This document shows positions 9,320 through 20,023 of a stretch of 64,000 bases of DNA, one piece after another. Position 1 is the first letter of the stretch, and every line of letters starts with the position of its first letter. Both the position numbers and the translations under genes were made by a program. The DNA comes from Girardinichthys multiradiatus (lineage: Eukaryota; Chordata; Actinopteri; Cyprinodontiformes; Goodeidae), in contig NC_061818.1 in the NCBI RefSeq assembly GCF_021462225.1, forward strand, positions 15,046,276 through 15,110,275, written 5' to 3'. The notes under the pieces were generated by a model that was not told the origin of the DNA, did not search any database, and saw only the letters and a list, made by a program, of their open reading frames with translations.

Positions 9320-9781
9320 GATCTCGAGCACAATAATAAACAGCAGAATCCTCAGCTGTCAGACTGTTCATCTGCAGATACACCTGACTTCTGCTGTTGT
9401 CTCTGGAGATGGTGAACCGGTTTCTCACAGAATCAGAGTACCTGATGTACCTGCTGTCATCGCTGATCCTACCAATCCACTCCAGTCCTTTTCCAGCTGC
9501 CTGTCTGATCCAAGCTATGTAAGGAGTGCTACTAAACCCAGAATATGTGCAGGTCAGTCTGTGGGATTCTCCAGGTCTTTTAACAACAGGTTCAGACTCA
9601 GTCAATGTTTGACCATCAGTACCTGCAGACATACAGATCATCAGGTACCTGAACTATAATAATTGTGTATTTATGACTAAAGAGGTTCCTTTAAGGACCC
9701 TTTGTTCTTACCTGTCCAGTTAACTGTCAGGATGAGAAAAGCAATCATAACCTGATGAGGTCTGATCATTGTAGCAGCCAT
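9320..9781 (-). CDS. IGH V segment VH-d (leader + V exon), apparently functional
   Basis: Leader exon 9712-9781 (ATG at 9781, or in-frame ATG at 9769 giving [18 protein letters not shown]) ends at ACAG|GTAAGA in phase 1. V exon 9320-9622 begins [20 protein letters not shown] after CTGCAG and stays open. It has the FR1 Cys (LTCTYSG), [26 protein letters not shown] and AVYYCAR. Heptamer CACAGTG is at 9313-9319 with a nonamer-like ACAAAAACT about 23 bases on. Its FR1 and leader define a family distinct from VH-b, VH-c, VH-e and VH-f, while FR2-FR3 is shared with VH-a. No octamer was found upstream of this leader, so promoter strength is uncertain. Probably functional. Confidence 0.88.
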
Positions 9782-9869
9782 TTGTCTCTGCTCAGTCTGC
9801 AGTGTGTTTGTCTCTGATTTACTGCAGGTCTTTAACTCTATCACAGACATGTAAAGGTGGAAGCAGAAC

Positions 9870-10770
9870 AAGTTTTACATCAACTCCTCCCCCTGGAAAT
9901 GAACTGAACTCATCTTGTTTTTCTGCAGAATTTTGATTTTAATAATTACTTTGGTTTATTTTTGGACATGTTGATGGTTTAAGTTAAACATTCCTTTTAA
10001 ATTTGTCATTACTTGTGTTCAAAGTTATAAACATTTAAAGCCAAATAATGGCAAATCTTATGAGTGTCTGCAATTATCATGTCACAGGAAACCTTATTAG
10101 AAATACTGTGAACACGAAGCAGAGGTGGCTACAAAATGCAGATTTTTCTTTATTTTATAATTCAGGTTTATTTTGTCACTTAAAGCAACTCCGAAACTTG
10201 CTTTGATCTAAATAATAATCCAGTTGCCAAAGTCTTTGTGGAAGTGGTTAAACAACATTTATTTCTGTTAAACCACAAAATGAACAGAAGCCTGAAAAAC
10301 AGGAGAAGACAAATATTAATTTGAGCAATTTTCTTTGTTTTGAAAGACGTCTGAATTTCATTTATTTAATGCCATTTATTCACGCATAAAACAACTTCCA
10401 AATTTTAACAGTATTAACAAAACTTGTGATCTAAATAATAAACTTTTGAAAGCTCATTGTAGAAGTGGGAAAACCACATCATGAATAAAAACTGATTAAT
10501 ATGAGCTGTTGCATTGTTTTGGAGCCCTGTGGGGTTTTATTCTGGTTAATTACATATTTGTTTGATAAAACTGTGAAAAGATTTAAAAATATGTCAGGTA
10601 TATTTAAGATTATGATTTTTTTTATTTGAAAGGTTTTGCTTGTTTTTGTCATTTTAGGTATATATCAACTTGTCAGGGATAAACTTTGTATACCTTTTAT
10701 TTTTCAATTTAGCCAAACATTAAACTGGTTCAAGAGTGCCTCCTCTGGTGATTTTATATTACATCTGTTA
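9870..10770. other. Intergenic, AT-rich
   Basis: No gene, RSS or recognisable repeat was found between VH-d and VH-e. Confidence 0.5.
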
Positions 10771-10774
10771 TGAG

Positions 10775-10813
10775 GGGTTTTGTACAGCTCTACTGACTGT
10801 TTGTGTCACTGTG
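10775..10813 (-). promoter_or_regulatory. 23-type RSS of VH-e
   Basis: CACAGTG, exactly 23 bases, then ACAAAACCC on the minus strand. A near-consensus signal. Confidence 0.9.
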
Positions 10814-11251
10814 GTCTAGTCTGGCACAGTAATAAACAGCAGAGTCTTCAGGCTGCATATTCTGTCCATCCAGAGTCACTGTTTTGCTGGAGGTGTCTAA
10901 GTCAATACTGAACTTGTTCTTCAGGGAGTCTTTGTAGGAAGAAGCTCCGGTAGCTTTCATCCCAATCCACTCCAGTCCTTTCCCAGCAGGTTGTCTGATT
11001 CAGTGTGTTGCATAGCTGCTCATAGAATAAGAGACCTGACATCTGATGGTCAGATGTTGACCTGGCTGAACAGTCTCAGAGCCTGGCTGTGTCAGCTGTT
11101 CACACTTTACACCTGTGGAGAAACACATTAAAAATTAATTGTTACCAACAATTAATATTCAGTTTAGTGTGATCATGCTGTAAAAGTTTCTGTCTCAGTG
11201 AGACTCACAGGATCCAGCAGCCAGCAGCAGCAGCAGAGCTACAGAGAACAT
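10814..11251 (-). pseudogene. IGH V segment VH-e, single nonsense codon
   Basis: Leader exon 11209-11251 (43 nt, phase 1, [14 protein letters not shown]) and donor T|GTGAGT are intact. V exon 10814-11112 is in frame from CEQLTQ through the FR1 Cys. The invariant FR2 Trp codon is TGA instead of TGG (11000-11002), one transition. The rest is intact: the GKGLEWIG core, FR3 (KDSLKNKFS) and AVYYCAR. RSS: CACAGTG (10807-10813), a 23-base spacer and ACAAAACCC (10775-10783). Because only one base breaks it, this is a very recent pseudogene, a polymorphism or a sequencing error. It could still donate sequence by gene conversion or rearrange non-productively. No clear octamer was found. Confidence 0.85.
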
Positions 11252-11614
11252 GGTGGTGCTGAAGGTGATCTGGTGGGAGTTTATCTTCTTCTGCTGCCGC
11301 TGAACCATTTATAGTTGACTGCCTGGAGGTTCACTTTGAATATAGGGAGGGCCAAAGATAAATCATAAGAAGTACAGCATCAGGATTTGCTGTTAACATC
11401 AATTATCATGAATAATGAAAGTGTAACGATTCTAACGAATGATAATAAAAGTTGCTCATTGCTTTTTTTTCCAACACTGATGGCAACTGTGGTGATCTAC
11501 TTAACATTGTAGTGAAGTAGTGAAGTATTTAACAGTACTTAACATTAAACGTAAAAGAAAAGCTCTATTTGGGTTTGGTTCTAATGTGTCCCTTCCTGTT
11601 GTCACTGGAAACTA

Positions 11615-13224
11615 CAGGTCCTTCTCAAAATATTAGCATATTGTGATAAAGTTCATTATTTTCCATAATGTAATGATGAAAATTTAACATTCATATATTT
11701 TAGATTCATTGCACATTAACTGAAATATTTCAGGTCTTTTATTGTCTTAATACAGATGATTTTGGCATACAGCTCATGAAAACCCAAAATTCCTATCTCA
11801 CAAAATTAGCATATTTCATCCGACCAATAAAAGAAAAGTGTTTTTAACACAAAAAACGTCAACCTTCAAATAATCATGTACAGTTATGCACTCAATACTT
11901 GGTCGGGAATCCTTTGGCAGAAATGACTGCTTCAATGCGGCGTGGCATGGAGGCAATCAGCCTGTGGCACTGCTGAGGTCTTATGGAGGCCCAGGATGCT
12001 TCGATAGCGGCCTTTAGCTCATCCAGAGTGTTGGGTCTTGAGTCTCTCAACGTTATCTTCACAATATCCCACAGATTCTCTATGGGGTTCAGGTCAGGAG
12101 AGTTGGCAGGCCAATTGAGCACAGTGATACCATGGTCAGTAAACCATTTACCAGTGGTTTTGGCACTGTGAGCAGGTGCCAGGTCATGCTGAAAAATGAA
12201 ATCTTCATCTCCATAAAGCTTTTCAGCAGATGGAAGCATGAAGTGCTCCAAAATCTCCTGATAGCTAGCTGCATTGACCCTGCCCTTGATAAAACACAGT
12301 GGACCAACACCAGCAGCTGACACGGCACCCCAGACCATCACTGACTGTGGGTACTTGATACTGGACTTCTGGCATTTTGGCATTTCCTTCTCCCCAGTCT
12401 TCCTCCAGACTCTGGCACCTTGATTTCCGAATGACATGCAGAATTTGCTTTCATGCGAAAAAAGTACTTTGGACCACTGAGCAACAGTCCAGTGCTGCTT
12501 CTCTGTAGCCCAGGTCAGGCGCTTCTGCCGCTGTTTCTGGTTCAAAAGTGGCTTGACCTGGGGAATGCGGCACCTGTAGCCCATTTCCTGCACACGCCTG
12601 TGCACGGTGGCTCTGGATGTTTCTACTCCAGACTCAGTCCACTGCTTCCGCAGGTCCCCCAAGGTCTGGAATCGGCCCTTCTCCACAATCTTCCTCAGGG
12701 TCCGGTCACCTCTTCTCGTTGTGCAGCGTTTTCTGCCACACTTTTTCCTTCCCACAGACTTCCCACTGAGGTGCCTTGATACAGCACTCTGGGAACAGCC
12801 TATTCGTTCAGAAATTTCTTTCTGTGTCTTACCCTCTTGCTTGAGGGTGTCAATAGTGGCCTTCTGGACAGCAGTCAGGTCGGCAGTCTTACCCATGATT
12901 GGGGTTTTGAGTGATGAACCAGGCTGGGAGTTTTAAAGGCCTCAGGAATGTTTTGCAGGTGTTTAGAGTTAACTCGTTGATTCAGATGATTAGGTTCATA
13001 GCTCGTTTAGAGACCCTTTTTATGATATGCTAATTTTGTGAGATAGGAATTTTGGGTTTTCATGAGCTGTATGCCAAAATCATCCGTATTAAGACAATAA
13101 AAGACCTGAAATATTTCAGTTAGGGTGCAATGAATCTAAAATATATGAATGTTAAATTTTCATCATGACATTATGGAAAATAATGAACTTTATCACAATA
13201 TGCTAATATTTTGAGAAGGACCTG
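11615..13224 (-). mobile_element. Tc1-like DNA transposon, near-complete, long inverted repeats
   Basis: The element is bounded by TA dinucleotides (11613-11614 and 13225-13226). The ends are inverted repeats of about 205 bases starting CAGGTCCTTCTCAAAATATT, with only about five mismatches between the arms, so the insertion is fairly young. It carries one transposase ORF (11892-12896). It lies between VH-e and VH-f and directly abuts an older Tc1-like relic (13225-13638), into or beside which it inserted. Confidence 0.93.
11892..12896 (-). CDS. Tc1-family transposase, full length with altered catalytic Asp
   Basis: A 334-aa uninterrupted ORF starting MGKTADLT. The N-terminal helix-turn-helix pair fits paired-like DNA binding: KEISERIGCSQSAVSRHL around residues 22-39, and a second helix set with RATVHRRVQEMGYR around residue 95. 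The catalytic core should have a DDE triad. The first Asp, normally in FSDES, is His here (FSHES, codon 12453-12455). The second is present in QHDLAPAH, and the Glu in NPIENLW. Family members cut and paste DNA at TA sites; with the first acidic residue lost this copy should be unable to catalyse. It may still bind the inverted repeats. Length is normal for Tc1. Confidence 0.92.
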   Translation of the reverse strand: MGKTADLTAVQKATIDTLKQEGKTQKEISERIGCSQSAVSRHLSGKSVGRKKCGRKRCTTRRGDRTLRKIVEKGRFQTLGDLRKQWTESGVETSRATVHRRVQEMGYRCRIPQVKPLLNQKQRQKRLTWATEKQHWTVAQWSKVLFSHESKFCMSFGNQGARVWRKTGEKEMPKCQKSSIKYPQSVMVWGAVSAAGVGPLCFIKGRVNAASYQEILEHFMLPSAEKLYGDEDFIFQHDLAPAHSAKTTGKWFTDHGITVLNWPANSPDLNPIENLWDIVKITLRDSRPNTLDELKAAIEASWASIRPQQCHRLIASMPRRIEAVISAKGFPTKY

Positions 13225-13638
13225 TATAGGGCTTAGGTCAAGAATCTGTGCAGGACACTCAAGCTCATTCATACCAAACTCACTTCACTATGTCTTTATG
13301 GACTTTGCTTTGTGCTGGTGTACTAATTTGTATTCAACAAGGGGAGATATAGATGGTGGTCACTCAAACAGCTTTATTATTGATAACCTCGCAAGGGAGA
13401 AGAGTTTACAGCACCAGATATGTGTCTCTCATTGGAACTAAAGGGCAAAGCCCAGCTCCTGAAAAACAACCCCACAGCATAAACCCCCCTCCACCAAACT
13501 TTACACTTGGCACAATATAGTCAGACAAGTATTGCTTTGCTCTCAACCACCAAACCCAGACTTGTCCATCAGATTGCCAGACAGAGAAGCGGGATTCGTC
13601 ACTCCAGAGAACGGGTCTCCACTGCTACAGAGTCCAGT
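13225..13638 (-). mobile_element. Tc1-like transposon relic, truncated
   Basis: On the minus strand this stretch resembles the middle of a different Tc1-type transposase gene, with multiple stops and indels. One end adjoins the younger Tc1 element. The other end joins VH-f inside FR3 (junction about 13636-13641). No inverted repeat remains. Identification rests on my recognition of the fish Tc1 consensus around the catalytic core, so the subfamily is uncertain. Confidence 0.65.
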
Positions 13639-14036
13639 GGCAGGCTGCATATTCTCTCCATTCAGAGTCACTGTTTTACGGGAAGTATCTAAACTGATAC
13701 TGAACTTGTTCTTCAATGAATCTTTGTAGTGTAAAGAGCTAGAAGATTCCATCCCAATCCACTCCAGTCCTTTCCCAGCAGCTTGTCTGATCCAAGCTGT
13801 ATAGTAGCTGCCCAGAGAATAGGAGACCTGACATCTGATGGTCAGATGTTGACCCGACTGCAGAGTCACAGAGGCTGGCTGTGTCAACTGTTCACATATC
13901 ACATCTATGAAGAAAAACATTTATTCAAATTGTTAACAGCAGTAAACCATAGTGGTGGGATAATTATGCCAGTCTTTCTGTGTCAGTGAAACTCACAGGA
14001 TCCAGCAGCCAGCAGCAGCAGAGCTACAGAGAACAT
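13639..14036 (-). pseudogene. IGH V pseudogene VH-f, 3' end replaced by Tc1 relic
   Basis: Leader exon 13997-14036 (40 nt, phase 1, [13 protein letters not shown]) and V exon from 13904 are intact through CEQLTQPAS, the FR1 Cys (TIRCQVSYS), [14 protein letters not shown] and KDSLKNKFSIS up to NMQP. At that point the sequence switches to transposon DNA. The second conserved Cys, the CDR3 start and the RSS are all missing. The frame continues by chance into the transposon. A weak octamer-like ATGTAAAT lies upstream (about 14122-14129). It cannot rearrange. Confidence 0.88.
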
Positions 14037-14239
14037 GTTGGTGTTGAAGGTGATCTGATGGGAGTTTCTCATCTTCTGCAGCTCACAGCTTTAGATAAAG
14101 CCTTTAAAACCAGCATGTTTAATTTACATAAAGACAAACTAGCCTTGCATTATTTTTATTCTGTCATTGTTAGACCCGTTTATTCAAATTGTTCAGCATG
14201 AAGTGAGACTAAAATACTTGCAGAGTTAACACTAGATTT

Positions 14240-14762
14240 ATTTTATGCTTATGAAAGTAACATGCTGTTTGTCGGTGTTGATATTTCTATTTTCATCATT
14301 CAAACAATAAAAGATGTGAAAAGACTTGCATTAACTGTTTACAAAGATGGAAATCTCAAAGAAATAATCATATAATAAGATTAGTTCTCCTCATTATTAG
14401 TAGTACTTGTAGTATGCCAGAATTTCTTATTTATTTTTTAATGCTTTACTTACTGCTTTTTGTACTCCATGTTAATTTATTATTTTTATTTTTCCGAATC
14501 ATTTCACTGCCAAGAACTATTCTTTTCAACCATAAACCTTTTTCAAAAGCATTTGAAACTGTTTGGTATCGGTGTGACTTATTTCCATCTAAAACATTTT
14601 GTGTTAAATTATGTTAGGAATATTGGATTTTTATTGTTGGTATTTTCTACTCTTCATAAACACTGAAAACTGTGTTTATGAAAATTTCAGTGCCTTGGAT
14701 AAGAGCCCTCGTCACAACCCAATTTTCTGCAAAACCTAAAATAGTAATAACCCCCTCTCCCA
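14240..14762. other. Intergenic, AT-rich
   Basis: No gene or known repeat was seen. Confidence 0.45.
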
Positions 14763-14810
14763 GTTACTAAATCTATGGTCTAACTATGGTTAGACCATAG
14801 ATTTAGTAAC
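14763..14810. repeat. Perfect 22-bp inverted repeat (hairpin)
   Basis: The left arm 14763-14784 (GTTACTAAATCTATGGTCTAAC) reads as its exact complement at 14789-14810 around a 4-base loop. Part of the arm (AAATCTATGGTTAAC) recurs at about 14825-14838. It could be the end of a foldback element or a recombination scar. Confidence 0.9.
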
Positions 14811-14829
14811 CACAGACATTTTTAAATCT

Positions 14830-15290
14830 ATGGTTAACTTATCAGGGCCCAGAGCAATAGATTTACAGCAGGGTTTGTCTGACCCAGGGATGGTTGTTTG
14901 TTTGTTTTGTTTTTTTTAGAATACTCAATAGCGAGTGTGAGGAGCCAGAGACCTGCCCCCTGGGACCACATGGAGGAGATCAAAGCCACAGACATCCAAA
15001 GGCCCCCCAGAGCCAGGAAACCCAGGGAAACTACCCAGCAGCTACAATGCAAAAGCCCACAGGCCCCGCCGGCAGACGGAGCCGATCCAGCCATGGACAC
15101 AGAGACCCAAAAACCAAGGGCACACTAACAGAAGCCCGACAGTGTGTGTCTCAGGCCCCACCAAGCTCATTTGGATCTTTAACTTTCTTCTTAATTACTG
15201 ATTGCTGCTATAGAGAGGAAGACAGCTGCGGGCTAAATGTTGACCTTGATGACCTTATAGTTTATCGCAACTGATCAAATAAAATACTGT
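14830..15290. other. GC-rich insertion of unknown origin
   Basis: A block of about 250 bases around 14930-15150 is markedly GC- and CCC-rich compared with the AT-rich flanks. It contains a 126-codon plus-strand frame that I do not recognise and whose composition (Pro, Gln, Arg, Ser) looks repeat-derived. It occupies the place where the V exon belonging to the decayed leader at 15368 should be. Confidence 0.4.
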
Positions 15291-15328
15291 TTGAACTTAC
15301 TGCACAGTCAACAGTCAATGAGTCTCTC

Positions 15329-15368
15329 GGTATCAAGTAGCCAGCAGCAGCAAAGCTACAGAGAACAT
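15329..15368 (-). pseudogene. Decayed V leader exon (VH-g relic)
   Basis: Minus-strand ATG at 15368 opens MFSVALLLLAT then TGA. The donor expected after GGATCC is destroyed. An octamer variant (ATGCAAAC, 15439-15446) lies upstream at the usual place. No V exon follows. This is the remnant of a further V gene of the VH-b/e/f family. Confidence 0.75.
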
Positions 15369-15649
15369 TATAAAGAACAGTTTTCCTTCTTATGCAGCTG
15401 AGAATGAGATCAGCTGATCTACAAAACCTGAGTGTTCAGTTTGCATAATGACAAACCAGCCAGTCAGTATTCTAACTTGATATTGATAGATATTTAATAT
15501 GTTCATTTAAGCAAGCAGAGCAAGTCTGCCTGAATTAACATTGTTGATAAAAACAGTTAGTTCTGTAAGAAACATAAAACTTATTGTAGCCTTCTTTTTT
15601 GACTTTTTAATGAAAAAACCATAATGTTTTTTTTCTGAAATCAATTCAG

Positions 15650-15800
15650 TTCATTTAAAATGGTAAATGAACCAAACTTATATAGCTCTTTTCCAGTCAT
15701 ACCAACTACTCAAAGCCCTTTACACTAGAGCCACATTCACCCAGTTACACTCAGCAGGACAAATTATCTTTATAAGAGAGTGTTTGTTTGTTTGTTTGTT
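15650..15800. repeat. Short interspersed repeat fragment
   Basis: The sequence around AAATGGTAAATGAACC and CTACTCAAAGCCCTTTACAC matches a repeat I know as common in fish genomes. It is followed by a (GTTT)n tract at about 15782-15805. Confidence 0.5.
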
Positions 15801-15809
15801 TTGTTTTGT

Positions 15810-18700
15810 TTTTTATTTTGTTAGCTTTTTTATTTTTGTTGCTTGACTGACTAACTACATTTCTACATCTAATTTATGCATCATTCATATTTCTGATTAT
15901 ATTATGTAGCAGCCATGAACCACAGTTTCTAGCTGTAACATATATTTGAAAAAAATAAACATTTTATATGATACCTGTTGAGAAGTGGCTTGCGTCACTG
16001 TATTCAAGAGGATTATGTATCTTCTAGTGCCCCCTATAGGTTTTAATAAAAATATTAAATCTCTATGTTGAAGCGCTGTGTGTCTTCCTTTGCACACTGC
16101 AGAAGCATCTACCTTCAAGCTTGAGAGTCCCAAATGAACCATGCTATTAATTTCATCTCTAGTGTTCTCCACACATCCCCTCAGACCGCTGGCATAAGTG
16201 TTATAACTAGAGACAGATTAGTCAAACCACATCCATCCCATTGTCTTTCCCCCAAGTTTTCTGATCTAGTGCATATCACAGCAGGTAAATCTGAACCCAA
16301 ATCCTCTGAGAGTTGGAAGAAATGGACTCCATAGTCTATTCTCTACTATCTTTTAACATAAAAAGAAGACAGATAATATAGTGAGACAATTATCTGGAAG
16401 CTTTTTCCCTGACCAACCATCTGCGTTAACAGGAGAACAGGCTGGACAGGAAAGAAGAAGCAGAAGAGTTAGTGGCTTCATTATCCTGAAGTTGGTGAAG
16501 ATGAGACCCATGATGCTCCACACAAAAAACAGCACAAGTCAGCAGGACAGAAGTACCTGCACAGACTAGATATTTGCATCAGACTATCACCAGGAAGGAC
16601 TTCATACTCTGAGATTAAATGTAATTTAATGAGAATCTAACTTTATTTCGTATAAACACTGTAATTAAATGTGATCCTCGTGTGTGTCTGCAATCAAAAT
16701 CATTAAAAATAACCAATTAATTGCAGGTAAATTAAATATCTTAATTCATATATTGATCTATATTTTTGATAATCCACTGCTTTATTAATGCATCAGAAAG
16801 CTAATTGATGTTTTATCTAAACAGAACTTATTTCAGTTGAATATTTGTGTTGAATGTGTCTGGTATGGGGTCAAAGGTCAGCCACATGATGAGGGTCAGT
16901 CCTCTTTCAATCAGAGGTGCTTTTTAAGACCATTATGTTTATGGTATAACACATTTATATAAATTAACTGGTATTTTCTGTCAAAGAAGCAGTTGCTCCT
17001 CTTGTAATTTGAGAAATGGTTGTAAGGATTTAGATTATCATCATGTTTAACACATAAGTATTTCCATTTTTTATTTTTTGCTTTCTTAGTTTTTTTAATC
17101 TAAACTAAATCTAATAAAACAACTTTTGCATTACAGTGTTTGTGCTATTATTTGTTGTTAGAGATTGATTACAAATAGCACAAGAAAACAGTAAGATATA
17201 GCCACATCTATCTCATATTCTTCCAAATAGATAATCTGCTCCATTTAATAATCTGTTTTAATCTTTATTTAACCTTGGTATAATAAAGTATAGGGTAAAA
17301 TGTTCATTATACATAACAAAGAAGCAACAAACAAGTGTTATACACAGTAAGGCTAGTTTAGTTTTACGATATTGCAGATTGGTGCAACAAAGATGCAGAT
17401 GTAATATCTTCATTAACTTATTCTGTCAGAAAATATCAATTAAGATTTTTAAAAAAGGTGATCCAATTGAAATTTCACAACTCCAGCCACTTGGCCTTGG
17501 CTGGCATCTATGTGAGAAACTCACCTGTTGTAAAATATTCAATACAGTCCTGTCAAGCAGCATTAATGCAAGAAAAGGCCACAACTCTCAATGCAAAATA
17601 ATGTATTTTTTAAAACATTACATAACTAGCATATTTATTTTCAGTGAAGTGTCAAACTGAAGAAGAGAATGTTCATGCTAATACAGCATATAGTTATTAA
17701 AATTTGCAAATTTCTCTCTTTTTTTAGAATGATTATTTTTAACACTTTTGAGGGTGTTTAACCCTTACTTGGTTGGTTTCTGTTGATTCAACAAAAAATG
17801 TTAAACATTGTTATAGAGTTTTAGCCTGAGAGGTGTGTCTGACAGCAGGATGTGTTGGGTTTTCTGATCACGGCTGAGATGTTTTAGACAAATTTACCCA
17901 CCAGTAAGGTTGATATCTAAAGAAAGTCACGCAATATCAGTTACTTCCATCGCTGTTAATTCTTAATGCTTGATCATTTTATGTCAGGATGTAAGTCAGG
18001 AAGCTACTTGAACCGAGAACAACAGCTGACATTCAAATGAAAGGAGTTAGATATGTTTCTGCCATCTGAAAGGTTTATTTATATTTCTGGAGGTTTGTGT
18101 AAAGTTTCACAGTTGCAGGTGTTTACTCAGAGGAATACAGAGAAAGAGGAAGTGGCTTTCTGAAAAGAAACTGGAAACCTGCGAAACTCAACCGATAACA
18201 GCAGGTCACGCCATGGTGGCTTCAAGAGTTGGTTTCTGAACAAACTGATGTCTTCTCTGATCTGATAACAAAAACCTCAATCTCATTTGTATTTTACATG
18301 TTTAATGATTTTAGCACATGTAGAAATGAAAAACTGCATAAGATACAATAATAGCGATTTTTGCTGTACTTTGTCATCTCTATACTGAAAAAAAAGGTTC
18401 AGATTTGATCAATTGTATATAGAAAATGATGTCAATACTAACATCAGAGATCAGTAAAAGATGACAAATGATCAATATGCTGTATTTAAACAACCTTTTA
18501 ACAAAGCAACATTGACAACACCTTTAGGATAACAAGACTTTGACAGTCACTTTATAAACATAAAAGTATTATTGTCAGAGGTCTACTCTCCATTTTATGA
18601 TAACAGACAGCCATTTCATTAAAAAAATATTTTCAAAAGCATAAACAAGCATAAAAAAACATAAACAGAGCTGATTGCTCAGTAAAACAGAAAAAAACAA
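15810..18700. other. Intergenic between V cluster and IgT membrane exons
   Basis: Almost 3 kb without a supported gene. A stretch at 16310-16335 resembles 5680-5700. I see no D, J, RSS or constant-domain exon. Enhancers could lie here but none is demonstrable by eye. Confidence 0.4.
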
Positions 18701-18736
18701 TCACTGTGTTTGTCCCACATTATTTTCCTCTCGTCT
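18701..18736 (-). CDS. Possible IgT TM2/cytoplasmic-tail exon
   Basis: After a strong polypyrimidine tract and TTTTTTAG, the minus strand reads in phase 0 with TM1: AGA CGA GAG ... CAG TGA, a 11-residue tail (RRENNVGQTQ-like with stop). Typical Ig heavy-chain tails are very short, so a different acceptor is possible. Tentative, supported only by phase, acceptor quality and distance. Confidence 0.35.
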   Translation of the reverse strand, partial: RREENNVGQTQ

Positions 18737-18842
18737 CTAAAAAAGAAACAGATAAAAAAAAATTTTTTTACAGATTGTACTGCAGTTCTGCAACATTTTT
18801 TTAATGTATGCTTTCATTCAGTTTGTCAGCCAACAAATTTAC

Positions 18843-18988
18843 CTTCTGCAGGCTGAGCATCAAGTTGCATGAAAGACTGAATATGAAGAGGAATAGGAGA
18901 GACAAGGCCGTGAACCACAGGCTGCTGAATTCATCTTCATCACCAACATCGTCTGTGCAGCTCCATGCAAACGTCAGAGTAGAGAATT
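18843..18988 (-). CDS. IgT transmembrane exon TM1
   Basis: After TTTTATTAG the 146-nt exon reads in phase with the internal C4 donor: an extracellular acidic connecting peptide (SCTDDVGDEDEFSS), then a hydrophobic segment (LWFTALSLLFLFIFSLSC) and a short NLMLSLQK before an AAG|GTAAAT donor. This gives the membrane form (B-cell receptor) of the heavy chain. The acidic spacer plus Trp-led helix is the standard Ig layout. The helix has fewer polar residues than the usual Ig membrane segment. Confidence 0.85.
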
Positions 18989-19289
18989 CTAATAAAACCA
19001 CAACAGGGACAAATTAGATATATGCCATATACAGGAAAGTAGTTGGTTGCACTGGACTTTGTTTAAGGGAATTACCGGTACATTAGAGGGGGCTGAATAC
19101 ATATGCATGCCACACCTTTCAGATTTTTTTTTTTATGCAAAAGATTTTGAAAACCATGTATCCAGTTTCTTCAACTTCACAGTTATGTGCTATTTTCTGT
19201 TTGTCTTCCAAAGAAGGTATTTAAAAATACATTGAAGTTTGATGTAATTTAAAAAAATAAAAGTTTATGAATATTTTTGCAAGGCAAGG

Positions 19290-19570
19290 ACACCTGCGAT
19301 ACAGAGAAAGGTTTGTGTAAGCGCATAAGGATGTGCATGTGAAACAGTTTTGGCTTGCAGCAAGAAGGCCCTTGGTTTGAAACCCTGCCCGGGGTCTGTC
19401 TACATGGAGTGTGCATATTCCCCTCTCGTATGTGTTTGTTCTCTCAAAATACCACGGCTTCCTTCCCGTTCCAAAAACATACCGGTAGGGTAATATGGGT
19501 AAATTATTTTCTTTAAATAGCTCTTAGGATTGAGTGAGTGTGTGCGTGCATGTGTGTCTATAGGCAGGTA
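19290..19570 (+). repeat. SINE-like interspersed repeat
   Basis: The segment GCAGCAAGAAGGCCCTTGG ... TACATGGAGTGTGCATATTC ... CCAAAAACATACCGGTAGG matches a repeat I know as very common in fish genomes. A second copy is at 27549-27800. It lies between IgT C4 and TM1. Confidence 0.65.
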
Positions 19571-19833
19571 TAAACAATTAATGGATGGGTTTTTGCTTGC
19601 ATATGAGTGTCATGCAGTTCAGTTCTTTCTCATCTGATCAAAATTTTTAAAAACTGTAACTACTGACTTTATAAACTTTTTCTTTTAGACTAACTCTCAA
19701 CTCCTCATACCCTCAAACTAAACAAAATATTCTGATTTTATACATTTTCCCTGTCTGTCAAATCTGAGATTATTATGTACTTTTTCATTTGTTAGTTATT
19801 CACAAACATACAACAAGGTACTTCCATGCAACA

Positions 19834-19839
19834 TTTATT
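19834..19839 (-). terminator. Poly(A) signal for secreted IgT
   Basis: AATAAA on the minus strand, about 185 bases past the C4 stop codon. It fits cleavage for the secreted transcript upstream of TM1. Confidence 0.6.
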
Positions 19840-20023
19840 TCAAACATTTATAAGCTGGTTTGGCAGAGACAAATCTATGTTGAATAATTATCACAGTGAC
19901 AAAAACAACCAACATGACTACATGACCTCTGGACATTCACAGTGACTGGTGGCATCACAAAATACACGTTTTCAAAAAGACAGAGCAACATATTTGCACA
20001 AAAAGGCACATTTAACACGTCAA

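Noticed and set aside
12089..12936. Several plus- and minus-strand ORFs of 60-110 aa over the Tc1 element
   Set aside because: Other-frame shadows of the 334-aa transposase.
13543..13920. 125-aa minus-strand ORF as a complete V gene
   Set aside because: Its last ~35 residues are transposon sequence read in a chance frame; Cys and RSS are missing.
14894..15274. 126-aa plus-strand ORF in the GC-rich block
   Set aside because: Low-complexity composition, no recognised family, and no partner exons; more likely repeat sequence.
16000..18700. Search for additional D, J or constant exons
   Set aside because: No heptamer-nonamer pair with 12 or 23 spacing and no Ig-domain frame was found by eye.
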